Shown here piece after piece: positions 12,220-23,029 of a stretch of 52,153 nt of DNA (positions are counted from its first letter, which is position 1; each line of letters starts with the position of its first letter). Both the position numbers and the translations under genes were made by a program. This DNA comes from Cudoniella acicularis. Lineage: Eukaryota; Ascomycota; Leotiomycetes; Helotiales; Helotiaceae. Location: assembly GCA_013054445.1 (NCBI GenBank), contig JAAMPI010000204.1:1-52153 (forward strand), in the 5' to 3' direction. Below the pieces are notes generated by a model that was not told the origin of the DNA, did no database searches, and was given only the letters and a program-made list of their open reading frames with translations.

Positions 12220-13043
12220 ATGGCCTCACCCACATCGGACCATTCTGCTGCTTTATCGAAGGATTTCGCAGACACAGACGCGGACCCTGATGACTTTGCT
12301 AAAGTACGTGTCACCCTCTTGTCTCATCAGTGTCATCACATCTGCCTGCATCACGATGCTTTCGTATGCGGGCTGCCAAGCACCCAATGCCAATGGGAAT
12401 CCCATGTCCAAATCCCATCTGCATCTTAACGTCCCCCTGACCGTCAAGACCCCTAACTCTGAATGTTTTGCTGACGCCACGAAAGGTCTGGGCTGCTCTA
12501 TCAAAGTATGTTGCTTCAAGAAACATCCAAGACCTGTCATGCTCATGATCAAGAGCGTGGAGTTGCAACGTCGTACATCAACAGGTGTACCGTCGTTAGA
12601 TCGTGGTCTTGAACGCCGTTGAACTAGACGCAATCAACGGAGACTTGACCGATCTCCGACATCGCTCCTACATCCGATTATTTCCTCGTGGTCAGCATAA
12701 CAGCACCGGCTTTGAAAAGCGCATCGACAACTATATTTTCTACTATTTCCTTATCTGCATTTTAGTCGCGTTGAGGCTCTCTATTGCTTGTTCTAGACTG
12801 ACTAAGACGTGGCCATGGATTAGAGGCGAAAAGACCGCTGAGGCACTTGAATCGAACCTCACAAGTCTCGAAAAGAAAATCGATGATCTCCTTGCAAGCT
12901 TCGAGGAGTCGGAACGAGCCAAGGTCGGGGAGGCGAATTCGCGGGAAAAAGGCAAGGAGGTAAATCCAAATCCCATCTCAAAGATCGGGGAGGCGGACAC
13001 GACTCAGTCAAACGGGGAAAGTAGTGATGCTGGCATATCTTAA
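12220..13043 (+). CDS. small single-span membrane protein, unknown
   Basis: I do not recognise this protein. The best model joins 12220-12303 (28 codons, donor gtacgtg) to 12600-13043 (acceptor gttag), giving 175 residues in one frame. The N-terminus is acidic (DADPDDFAK). A hydrophobic segment, YIFYYFLICILVALRLSIA, near residues 68-86 should span the membrane. It is followed by basic residues, then a predicted coiled coil near LTSLEKKIDDLLASFEESE, then a charged, low-complexity tail. A possible middle exon at 12486-12505 has good splice borders and reads VWAALSK, but it is 20 bases long and breaks the frame. The gene could therefore be mis-modelled or alternatively spliced. Confidence 0.5.
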
Positions 13044-15180
13044 GACGACTGACTTTGTGTATTTTGGGATGCTTAGAAAGGGATTAGAAGAAGGTTAGAC
13101 TTCGAAATCATTTGTCAAAGTCTTAGATCATGAACTTCATTGTACTGGCTGCCGTGCCATGAATCTGTTGTCATCCGTTTATCAGATCTGGACCTCTAGG
13201 ACTTTTCTTGTTGTTACCACTGGCAATTATCTGCTATCAACGACTTCGCATTTCTCCCGGTTTAGTATACCGGAGTTATTGTGGTCGTCCGAAGCTAGGT
13301 CAGGGTTATACTGCAGCGATATTTCATTGTTTCCGTCGCCACCACTGGAGATGGAAAAGTAATTCATCTCTCCACTATCCATGGTTCATGAACATATATT
13401 TTATTACACAATTGAAATTGCCTCTGTTCAGGCTTTAGCAATTGGTCTTATGCATCACGGATTCAGACAAGCTCAGGGCGAAACAGTTTCCTTCACGCGG
13501 CTATTGCCTGAGCCAACAATAATTGCTCTGCATCTATTATCCTTACCATTTTCTACCGATGCTACCCGCTCCCCTTGGCTGGCAAGCGCCAGGTAGCTCT
13601 TCGGGCCTCTAGCAGAGTCTCGTCGGCATCTCGCTTCTATGTCTTTGAACCTGACAAATTGTTCGGATATTTTAGAGCGGCAAAGGAGACGTGCTGGCTT
13701 CATTTGATATCTACTATTCTTTGCGGGTTATTCTGTTAAAGTATAGTGTGCTTGAGAATCAAAAATTAGGGCAAACATCACTAGTTGTCTGGCCTTATCC
13801 AGAACGATTCTCTAGGCGATATCTCACAGGATCATCTTGCTGCTTGATAACCGTAGCAAGTCCCTAATAATTCAAAATGGCTCTTAGCGGAAATCCCCTC
13901 TCGAGTCTCTTTCTTCAATGATCGAGATTTCAGATTCTAGTTTTCAAAAGAAGATAGCTAGATTCCGTTGTTACTGTAATAGGTTGGATTTACCCTTCTT
14001 CCGAGTGTTTCCATGTGGCCGCGAGACTTATCATTTTCACTTAAGATCTCCCCCCAGATTGCGGGCTGCTCTGGGAGAGCTTTTGAGGATCTAAGGTACA
14101 CCACTTTCAGTGCTATTTTATGAGATGAGATGCCACACTCTAACATACCAAAGAGAGGATTGAGTATTACTGTCCTTTCGCTTCATGAGTCTCTACTGCA
14201 GTTATCACCTTGACTCTCGCGTCTCGCGTGTTCTATTCCTTGTTCCCTCTTGCCCAAAGAAGGCCTTGAGTGCTATGCGGTGGTGTTACTGGTGTAATTA
14301 CTGTAGATTCGTGGCAAGGACTTGGAGTGAACACTATATTCTGTTGCGTTGTGTTGTGTGGAGCGGGGGGGTTCAATGACGCCAATATTCACAGGTTTGG
14401 GTCTCAATGTTATGCCTGATTATTTTTTCTTTTTCGTTTTACTATCGATTATATATAATATAATAAATAACCACGAGCGCGGGAAGCAATTCCACGAATT
14501 TGATCGCATTGCACATCTAATGCCACTCCTTCTCCATCGTGGGAATGACTAAGTGGGTCTTCTGCTGTTCATCAACTTTCCCATACGTAAGGCTATTTCG
14601 ACGCTGGAAGTTTGCTCCTCGTCTAAGCCGCGTCGACTGTTAAGTGAGTCAAGGATGGCTACTCGCGATCCCGTTAGTAAGATATGCTCAGCAGCCCACT
14701 CCGTCCGCCAGATATGTGAATTTTTTTTTTATGTATTCACAGCTCTAGTCTGAAAAGCTGTACATGGCTTAATAGCCCATGGAGTGAACTTTCGAATTTA
14801 GAGTTGAAGCAGTCTGTCTAGTCTAGCGTGGATAGGTTGTATGTTAGAGTCAGTATGGTCTTTCTTCAGCGCTTCCACGGTATGTAATGAATTTGCGCTG
14901 TTGGCCCGAAGTCTATCGCAAGTTAGTACCTGCTGTCAATTGTTGGCCTTTTGACCTTCTTCGAAATTAGCTGGAGTCCGGATAGAATTTGCAAATTAAT
15001 TAAATGTGAAAGGCAAGTTTGGATGTATCCACTTGCAAAGAACTCGGGGAGAAGGTTATGAGTATATTAGACATGGTGTCAAGCTAGGTCGTTTGCAAAT
15101 AATCCAACTAGAAGTTACTAGAGCGCGGTTACAAACTTCCTTCTCTTGCTTCCTAGAGTTGTGCGGGGTCCACCAGAAGT
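13044..15180. other. gene-free spacer
   Basis: I see only short open frames without protein character on either strand. Base composition shifts towards A+T in places, with a run of T near 14718. This is likely degraded DNA next to the RNase H relic. Confidence 0.4.
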
Positions 15181-15182
15181 GG

Positions 15183-15900
15183 CATGAGAAGAGACACGAT
15201 TCCATACTCTCGACGCGCCTCTAAGGTCGATGCGTACTTGGCTAGTCGATCTGCTACGCCATTCTTTCCTCTTGTTATATGCTAAAATGAAATCTTCCCG
15301 CAACGCTTAGATTGGAGCTGCCTTATCTTCTCAAGTAGCAATTCCCACAAATCCCGATTCTTGACCGGCGCTCTGCTGCGCGTCTTCTATCCGTTCGTTT
15401 CCCATAATTTAACCCACTTTATTGCACCATCTACAATATAGGTGGAATCTGCGGCAATGACCAGCTTTGCTGCTTCTTTGGGCCTCCAGAATTTTAAGCC
15501 AGGAGCTGCGAAAGGGATGTAGCTAAGAGCAGCAATAACGGCCCGAAGCTCTGCGCGGTTACTGGTGGGCTCTTCGCGAGTACCAGTGGGACCGACATCT
15601 TCAAGGCGGAAGAAAAAAGTCCCATTCATACAAAAGGCACACCGAGGGGGGTCCCAGGGCTGAGGTATGCCGTCGCTACAGCGGAAAGTAAAAGCACACT
15701 CACCTTGAGCACCGGCTCTACCATTGTAGGAGCAGGCTCTTCGTCTGTGTAAACTAGCATTTCGCAAGAATCTCGATGGGCGACAAAAGCTTCTCCATCC
15801 TTATGCTTGAAAAGAGACCCGGGAGTAGCAGAAGCAATTTCAGAGAATTCTTCCAGATATACCTTGTGGGTCGTAGGCCTTGATATAACAACGGACTTTG
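15183..15900 (-). pseudogene. inactivated RNase H-like gene
   Basis: This is a relic of the stand-alone fungal RNase H-like family, which would cleave RNA in RNA-DNA hybrids. Reading along the minus strand, an N-terminal part ends in EMLVYTD, the first catalytic Asp. Two extra bases then shift the frame near 15740, where GAC GGA GCC would be expected. The main frame continues with ACSYNGRAGAQGECAF, SNRAELRAVIAAL (catalytic Glu), VIAADSTYIVDG (catalytic Asp) and KWVKLWETNG. A TAG at 15387-15389 follows where the family has Trp. The same frame goes on with KTRSRAPVKNRDLWELL, meets a second TAG at 15282-15284, again at a Trp position (ISF-stop-HITRG), and ends with GVADRLAKYASTLE. Two stops and a frameshift make it a pseudogene. 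Both stops fit TGG to TAG, the change RIP would make. Confidence 0.8.
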
Positions 15901-16713
15901 GTTTGGCTGCATGTCGTCCTGTTCGAACTTAGGGAAGCTTTTCAGAGGTGATGCGTTGAGGTAGCTCCGTGGTGTCCCAACGAACGCCGATTGGGGAAGC
16001 CAAAATGGTGATGACCGATATCATACTCTCGAGTTCCTTCCTCGCCCATCCATTTGGGCCTCCTCACTAGCTTGGCTAGGCGGCCCAAACAGGATGAGGA
16101 AAAGCCGCCGAGTAGTGATTTGTTATGAGATCAATAAAAGCATACCTGTTCCTCGAGTAATTAGATTATCATACAGCACCAAATTATTAATTCGACTAAA
16201 ATTAAAATATTTATCTCTTATGTTAAGCCACTTAAGAATAGGTTCGGTAAGTGACTAAGCGACAAAGTGAAAGTGGCCAGAAGTAATTATTGGGGTAAGC
16301 TATATAAATAAAGAGCTGTGAAAAAGGAGAGAAATATCATTTACCGAGTGCTGCAAAATGCGGACATTGCTGTTAACTGAACATGACTAGAAGAGCTAAA
16401 AGGAAAAAAAGTCGCACATGGAAATCACCCTACGAGGCCGAAGATAATACACTAACTTGAAGCAAGGGACGTGGCTCAATTGATCCTCAGTGTACACCTC
16501 AATGCCATCCTCACTGCAAAAATGGAGATTTTCCTCAAATAGAAAATGAAACAACACTTCATTGAAGCCAGCAGAAAACTTGAGGATCAAAGACATTATT
16601 TCTTGTTTACTCCTATCGATGGTTGGTATGCACTACCCAAGTCTCTATCCAAAACGCCCCAATCCCCATGCATTTATACAATTCCAACTCCTTGCTATGC
16701 AGCAAACAATTAT
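15901..16713. other. AT-rich spacer
   Basis: No gene is seen here. The part from about 16130 to 16330 is strongly AT-rich. The right end is the 3' region of the Cdc6 gene. Confidence 0.45.
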
Positions 16714-18711
16714 TCAATCAAGCCCTTCACCACTCAGGATACTTCTCAAAATACCCACACCAAGCCCCTCCACAGCTTGTGCAACTTCCTTCTCTCCCAC
16801 ACAGCTACCAACTCTCTTTTCGTCGCCACTTCCAATACCAGATCCAAATTTACGGGCTCTTTTGCTTGGCGTACTTAATCCGACGAATGAGCCATTCCTC
16901 CCATCAACTGCACTTATAAGGGATAATGTCTCTAGACTGCCCACAACATCTCGAAACTCAGTGCTCGTGAGAGGATGGAGGATGGCATCGCGTTTACACA
17001 AGGTACAGTATACATCATATAGAGCCTTGATCGTCGGGGCCACGTTGTTGGATTTTGAGGGAGTTGCCATCACATTGGCAGCTGCTGTCCTTTTTCGCTT
17101 TTCTAAAGCTACTAATGCGCATAAGGCTGCCTTCTGCTGAAGATTCAAAGTCTTGAGCCTTTGGTTCGCTCCGTTTCCAAACGTTGAAGAGGTAATCTTG
17201 TTGACATGGGCAATTGTGGCTCGAGGAGCTGTCTCAACTGTCAGGTCAGCGAGTTTCGCTAGAAGAGACGGGACCGTGGCTTTTGGTGAAGGCCCAACTG
17301 GTGACGATAAATTAACATTTTCCTGGAGAGGCCTTTTAGATGGACTTTGAGGCACTAATTGGTCGCGCTGTGCTTGCTCGTATTTCTGCTTTACTTCCGA
17401 TTCGATGACATCAATTGCACGCCGGCAAATGTCAAATGCTTTGCGTAAATCCCCAGTTTGGCTTGAAACCTTTCGTGAACACAAATCGATAGCTGCTGGG
17501 TGGAGGAATGGTATATAATCTGGCGTGGGGCTGTCTTTTCCCACAAGAGACTTTAGTCGGGTCGTGATGACCGTCTTTATTTGAGTTGCGCTATATGGCA
17601 GAAAAGGAAGTAGTTGAGGCTTCAGATTTCGGGCCTTGAGTCGAGGGAGGAAACGGTCTGTTAAATCCAAGGCGTTCGCAATTCCGACCAAAATGAGATG
17701 TGAACTCTTCTGTAGAGACCATTCAAAAAGTTTGTAGAGTATATCTAGATCCAAGCTCAAGACGTGATCAATTTCGTCCAAGGTAACAACATAGACAGTC
17801 TTTTCCGATTTCTTCCTTGGGATGAACATGGCTTGTAGCGTTTTCGTCTCTTCTCCCCCCAAAACATCAACATCACCGCATAATTCCTCCAATAGAATCC
17901 CGTAAAGATCTCCGGATGATTTGAGACTCATGCAGTTGACGTAGGCTTTCTTCAGGATTGGGGACGTTTCGAAATCGGTAGTAACTTCGTTGACCATGGC
18001 ACTCTTGCCGGTACCTGGAGGGCCACTAACATAGACGCAACCTCCAGATATCTCATTTATGCGCTCTTGGACAAATGATGTCAATTCGCTCCGTTCACTT
18101 TCTCTCCCCACGAGTCTACCAGGCTCTGAACTCCGCGTGAACAACTGACGTGCTCGGCTGTAGATAGTCGTCGTTCCTCCAGGAGTTCCAGGTGTCCGCG
18201 GTGTTCTTGGTGTGAGGGCTTTGCCTGTTATGGTCACGCGATGCCGAGGTGTAATTGGTGCTTTTTTGGAGAGCGCGTTCCTGTGTCGAGGCGTCTGAGG
18301 GGTTGGAATCTGGACAACGAAATTTGCGTTCTCATCTACAAAATATTAACTCAACCCAATTACTCAATATCTCCACAGAATGAATGCGACCAAGGATGGT
18401 GTGTATTCCATACCATTTTGAGGAAATAAAGCAATGCGTTTTATAACCGAGCTGGGTTTGTTCGGTTTCGACCTCGTGAGAGGTTTGCAGGACTCGTCCA
18501 GATCCATGGAGTCGCCATCGCGCACTTGATTGACGATGAATGGGTTCTCGTTTTCATCATTGAATATTTCGGCTCGAGCTTGTCTTTTGACACGCGTTGA
18601 AGGTGGGTTTGACACTGCACGAGGGTAAGTTGATGGGATGCTAAATTCAGGGGAAGGCGTACCTGAGTCTGTCGAGCTCCTCGTGCGCTTGCCTAGTACT
18701 GTAGATGCCAT
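16714..18711 (-). CDS. Cdc6 replication licensing ATPase
   Basis: Cdc6 binds the origin recognition complex and helps load MCM helicase before S phase. Two exons, 18414-18711 and 16714-18335, give 639 residues. Exon 1 ends in ..FPQNG and exon 2 resumes DENANFVVQ. The disordered N-terminus is basic and carries several minimal CDK sites (TPQTP, TPRHR, TPRTP) and a cyclin-docking-like KRIALF. The AAA+ core starts at LVGRESERSEL (about 173), with Walker A GPPGTGKS (about 205), Walker B VVTLDEID (about 288), a sensor-1-like ILVGIANALDLTDRFLPRL and a sensor-2 region QTGDLRKAFDICRRA. A full CDK consensus, SPSK, follows. The C-terminal winged-helix part includes QQKAALCALVALEKRKRT. Orc1 is the nearest alternative, but the size and the lack of a BAH domain favour Cdc6. 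The upstream region carries MCB sites. Confidence 0.92.
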
Positions 18712-18833
18712 GGTCGAGGAGTTCCTGCTGTGGCCACGGTGGTGGAGTTGAGGTGATGAGGGAAAGTGGTAGATGGCAGGTCGCAGTTGAAGATGAAGAG
18801 GTGAGAGAAGTTAAAGTGCTTGTGCACTCGGCA

Positions 18834-18858
18834 ACGCGAACGCGTCGAGCACGACGCG
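18834..18858. promoter_or_regulatory. cluster of MCB (MBF-binding) sites upstream of Cdc6
   Basis: Within 25 bases there are three ACGCG cores: 18834-18838, 18840-18845 (complete palindrome ACGCGT) and 18854-18858. They lie 123-147 bases before the Cdc6 start codon. ACGCGT is the MluI cell-cycle box bound by MBF, which drives G1/S genes in yeasts. Regulation of this gene by MBF is inferred. Confidence 0.6.
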
Positions 18859-19100
18859 CCCAGGAATTTTAGCGTGATAACGGGCCGAGCCAGGAACTAG
18901 CCACCAATTTGTTCCAGGTTCCACGTGACAACCTGATCAAGATCTCTTCGAGTTGCTCTACACCTTTTCATCTGCCCAATTTGGAAGTGTACGACTACCA
19001 GTGTACGGAGTACCTAGAACAAGCTCCTTAAAGAGTTTATCCGATCACTAGTGTAGATCATAGCATGCACAGTTGCCGAGAAGAAATCAAAGGTAACCAA

Positions 19101-19117
19101 CCTACCTTGGTAGGTAG
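19101..19117. repeat. palindromic CCTACCTTGGTAGGTAG element
   Basis: This imperfect inverted repeat belongs to a group with ACCTACCTAGGTATGT (19273-19288), CACCTACCTAGGCACCTAG (19529-19547), GTAGGTAGGCAGGTGCCTG (22461-22479) and a partial copy near 11310. All are intergenic. The function is unknown; they could be protein-binding sites or remnants of small repeats. Confidence 0.4.
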
Positions 19118-20567
19118 CAGTAGTCTGCGAATTTTTCGGAAGTCCCGACGTCAACCTCAGAGAGGCCCTCGCTCCGGCTCAAAATTTTTAACGCGCACAG
19201 TGAAGCGCGTCTGCAACCACCACTTTCCAAGCACGAAGGTTACCATGATACATGAAGCCGATTGCTCTACACACCTACCTAGGTATGTATCAATCAATAC
19301 TCTCCCTCGATTCCCCAGCGCGATCCCAGCGCAACTGCCCTTGAAGCTCCAGGGGGAATCGAAGAATACCTCGGCTGCCATGGCTATAAGCTTCTGTGCG
19401 ACATACTTCGTAGCTTTCCCCAGAGAGCCACTGAGCCATGAGCCTCCCCTTTCAGGGGACTAAGCCTCGGGCTCAAGGCGTTCGGGTAATAAGGTACAGC
19501 ACAGCATGCTCTGCCAGTTCCAGGACTCACCTACCTAGGCACCTAGACAGCTGTCTTGCAGTTGTTCTGGACTCGGTGCGGTGCGGGATCCGTCCGTACT
19601 TCGTACAGTAACTGCTACCCCGCCTCTCAAGTCTCCTGGTGCCCAACACGTGCAGAGTATTGGAAGATGCACTTCACAATTTATTGTCCTCACATTGGGC
19701 ATGCTGCGATGGCCTCGGCGGCAACAGGTCCCAACGCTCAGAAGGCTGCGTAATGTTTCCCTGGTGTTCATGCTGCAGAATCTCTGTAACCGCCGGGATA
19801 TCCAAAGGCCGCGATGGCGCACCTCTGGAACCCACATCTCAAGCAAAGCGCTGGCTATCTCGCCAATCAATACCCCTCCAACACACAGACACTCGCTGCT
19901 TCTGGTAGTTTGCCCACCCAGAAAGCTGGCAACAGCCCTGTCACGACCACGATACGGCAGACCCAGCCATGAGCGGCTGTGGACGGCTGTCGTCCCTTCT
20001 GGCACGTAGACGCATCTGATTGCGATCGTGCCCGATTCAGTACAAGACCTCCTGTTTCGTTTCCGCAGCCTCACCTCCCTCCAGTTTCCAAGTTTTGCCT
20101 TTTGCACTCCTCTTGTTCTGCTGAACCGCCTATGCTCTCTGCCACCGTCCTGGCCTTCGTTGCGGTCGCTGCTGACCCGACCTGCGAATCTACGAATCTG
20201 CGATCTGATACACTCCCCGCCTTGCCCGCACTGCAGCGATCTTCTGTGCCTCCACGATCTGGGTCTCTCCCGTCAACACCTCCTATAAATAACACGGCGT
20301 GCGTCACTTAGCGAACTCCTTCATTGGGCCCCTCAACGTCCCGTACCTGTACCTGACCTGCGCCTGGCTATGGCTGCTCGTCAAGGAAAGCCAGAGGAGG
20401 AGCTCTTTCTCTCGAGGCCAAGGCCTTCGAATGGTGGAGATAGCCCTACCGTCGAGCCTCTGAGAATACATAAACCAAACAGTCCAAGTCCAAAGCCCCA
20501 ATCTTCAAGCCGAAGCAACGTCCCTAAATCGACCCCCAAATTCCCACTGCCTCCCGGCGCATCCAGC

Positions 20568-22030
20568 TCAGCAAGCCCTCTCCCTTATCCAGACGACGAC
20601 GACTACGACGACTACGACGACTTCGACGACGACGACATATTCGAATCTCCCCAAGCCTCCCCAAGCCTTCCTATTCCTCTTCTTCTCCCCAGGTCCCTCA
20701 CTCTTAAAATGGTATCCCCTAACCCTCGGGCCCTGCCCACTCTTCTCCGGCAACTCACTCTCATACACCCTCTCAAAAACGTTACAATCTTGTTCAAAAC
20801 TTCCTTTCTTAATACTTTCTCTGATAGCAGCGAAGAAAGTGGATAAAACAGTGTGGTTGTGGATTTGCAAGAGGGCCCAACCGAGCATTTCCTTGGCGGA
20901 TAGGAGGTGCTGGATGAATGCTAGGTGGTGGGATGTGCAGGTGTAGCAGGTGCAGGTTGGGGAGAGGGGGGCTAGGGAGCGGCTGTGGGTGGAAGACCAG
21001 GTGTCGAGGCCGAGGGGGAGGGTGGTGCTGGTGGTTTCTGAGATGGATGAGGTGGATGAGGTGGGAGATGGGAATTCGAACGTAAGTGCGATCCCAGCAT
21101 CGGTAGCGAAGTTCACGAAAGGAATGGTGAATATATCCATTCCGAGCGATATCTGGCGTAGGATATGATGCGGGGAAGTTGGTTCATCGAGGGAAAGCCG
21201 TGGGAGGAGAGAGAGGGCTGTGGTGGCTGGGATGTCTGGAAGGAGATTCGAATCGTAGAACGCGAGGCCGGAAATGGCGTCTGCGAAGTCGTCGGAGATA
21301 GTATTCACATATTCAGATTGCGAGAGGAAATCGATGGGTAAGATTGGCGCGAAGACGGACAGGGAATCGTCCTTTGCGGAAAGGAGTTCAGAGAGCCATT
21401 CTTGAGTTCTATCGGCCATTTTGCCGACTCTTTTCACGCCTGCTTTGGTGCCATATGGGACATCTGCGAGAGCGATCACTATATCTGGGGAGAGCTTTTG
21501 GGCGTAGTTGATGTAGGCTTTGTTGGAGAGGACTTGGAAGCCTGTGGATGTGTAGGCTGAGATGGCGGTGTTGCTGCTTCCTGTTGGAGTTGCAACGGCG
21601 GGTGTTCGACGCGGTGCGAATAAGGTGATTAGGGAAGTTGGGAGAGCGGTAAATGTGTGAAGTGGTGAGGGGCCAGGACAATTCATTATCGGTGGTGTGC
21701 TGTTCATTGCTCGTTCTATGACTGGATATTGGTTAGTGAAATGATGAAAGCTGAAATGGGTGTGGCACATGACCACATGATTTTGAACTCACAGTCTTCT
21801 AATGCCATATGAACTCCCCCGAAGTTCATGTGCTCAGATATTACATCTGGTGTGAGATGGGGGACCACGCCTCTAGAGCCGACAGAGAAAAAGTTGGGTG
21901 TGTCGAGGTCTTTCCGGCCTTTCACACGAAGTCTTCCGAGTCTGGGTCCCACGACATTCTGGTCATTGGCGCTCAAGACATCAAATGTGAGTCCTTTAAG
22001 CTCTTCTGAGCTACCAACGCTTGCTGGCAT
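20568..22030 (-). CDS. queuine tRNA-ribosyltransferase accessory subunit 2
   Basis: In eukaryotes this non-catalytic subunit pairs with the catalytic tRNA-guanine transglycosylase to exchange guanine-34 for queuine. Two exons, 21793-22030 and 20568-21721, give 463 residues. The splice joins MALED to FIERAMNS. Recognisable features are an N-terminal PRLGRL block, GGVHMALEDF, IVIALADVPYGTKAGVKRVG, and the zinc-binding CTCYTC followed by HHLAFIQHLLSAKEMLGW and IHNH. An in-frame ATG four codons upstream (22042) is also possible. The C-terminus is odd: after GYHFKSEGPGEKKRNRKAWG it runs into about 15 valines encoded by a GAC-type trinucleotide repeat read on the minus strand, so the last 25 or so residues may be a recent expansion. 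No catalytic subunit occurs in the window. Confidence 0.87.
20593..20637. repeat. GAC trinucleotide tract
   Basis: An interrupted tract of GAC units with some TAC and TTC gives Asp/Tyr/Phe on the plus strand and Val/Glu on the minus strand. It lies within the last exon of the tRNA-ribosyltransferase subunit. A plus-strand frame at 20370-20846 (158 codons) is also open across it. Confidence 0.75.
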
Positions 22031-22042
22031 TTTGATGATCAA

Positions 22043-23029
22043 GAAGGTAAGTGACCGCTGAGTGGGAGGTGAAAATTTGCGAATCGGCCTGCAGGCCGAA
22101 AACCTTCAAGAAAGACGGTGCATGTGCGATATGCAAGAACTATAAAGCTGCTGTGGTTGATAGAATTGAGGGCGAGTTGTAACTGTGAGCTGTGAGATGA
22201 AGGAGGTGGAAATAATTTTTGTGGTGTTGTGCCAAGTGGAAGAGGATTAGTGCGGGAGTTAAAAAGGCGCTAGTCCCTTTTCAGCTTGTGGGCAGAGCTT
22301 CCCGCTTCCGCTTACCTCCTGTTACGGTCAAAGGCTCGATCAGCATAAAAATTTTTTAAGGTACTCTAGACATTCTAGGAATGAAATCAGGTCCGATTTC
22401 TTATAGAAAATCGACTTTCTAAATATTGTTAACCTAATACGTACGGAAATAAGACAAAAGGTAGGTAGGCAGGTGCCTGAGTTCGGGGGTCGGCCGCTAA
22501 ATTACAGTGAGTTACACACTATAGCTTAACGAGCGTAGGCACGTACTGTAATCATCAGAATGTGACCATAATAACAATCAGTTCTTAACTCCTTTACAAA
22601 AAGTTATACGTTAAATAGAAACAAGTATAGAAAGAGAAGTGTGCCAGTCGAGTCCTTAACCGTTATTTTTATTTTTATTTCTTGCTTTTACAAACATAAT
22701 AATAGCTTTACAAATATAACAATGTGATTTGAATTGTTGTGATTTTAATATTTTTTTAATGTTAATTTAATATTATTAATATTTTACAAAGAAATATCAA
22801 AATATAATTAAAAGATATTATTATCTTTTCAAATTATATAAACTATGGATTTTGCGCTTTTTATAACAATCAATTTCCACAAGGCCCTAGCGCTTTGAGG
22901 AAGTAAGAATCGCCCAATCCGTGTATAGACAACAAAATCACACCGGGTTGTTGCCTTTTCATCTTTCGACAGAACCAATCCATGGCCTTCCCAAGACTCT
23001 GTCGTGCCTGCAGTACCAAGCGGCAAGCA
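22043..23029. other. AT-rich spacer
   Basis: From about 22330 to 22860 the sequence is dominated by A and T with long runs, as in RIP-affected or degraded fungal DNA. No gene is visible. The left 300 bases are the upstream region of the tRNA-ribosyltransferase subunit. Confidence 0.5.

Larger units (their letters stand above)
18712..20567. other. Cdc6 promoter side and spacer to the tRNA-ribosyltransferase gene
   Basis: This 1.9 kb spacer holds the Cdc6 upstream region and the 3' side of the next gene. Open frames such as 19535-20107 (-) and 19581-20009 (+) overlap each other and show no domain. Several copies of the motifs CCTACCTAGGTA and GTACGGAGTA are concentrated between 19002 and 19612. 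Confidence 0.4.

Noticed and set aside
12486..12505. Possible middle exon of the small membrane protein gene
   Set aside because: It has good splice borders but is 20 bases long, and including it leads to a stop in every downstream frame tested. Kept only as an alternative-splicing idea.
19535..20107. 190-codon open frame on the minus strand
   Set aside because: The translation is rich in Arg, Cys and Ser without domain character, and equally long frames overlap it on the other strand. Likely chance in GC-rich DNA.
20370..20846. 158-codon plus-strand frame as a separate gene
   Set aside because: Much of it is antisense to the conserved C-terminal part of the tRNA-ribosyltransferase subunit and it is low complexity. 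Reported only as an oddity.
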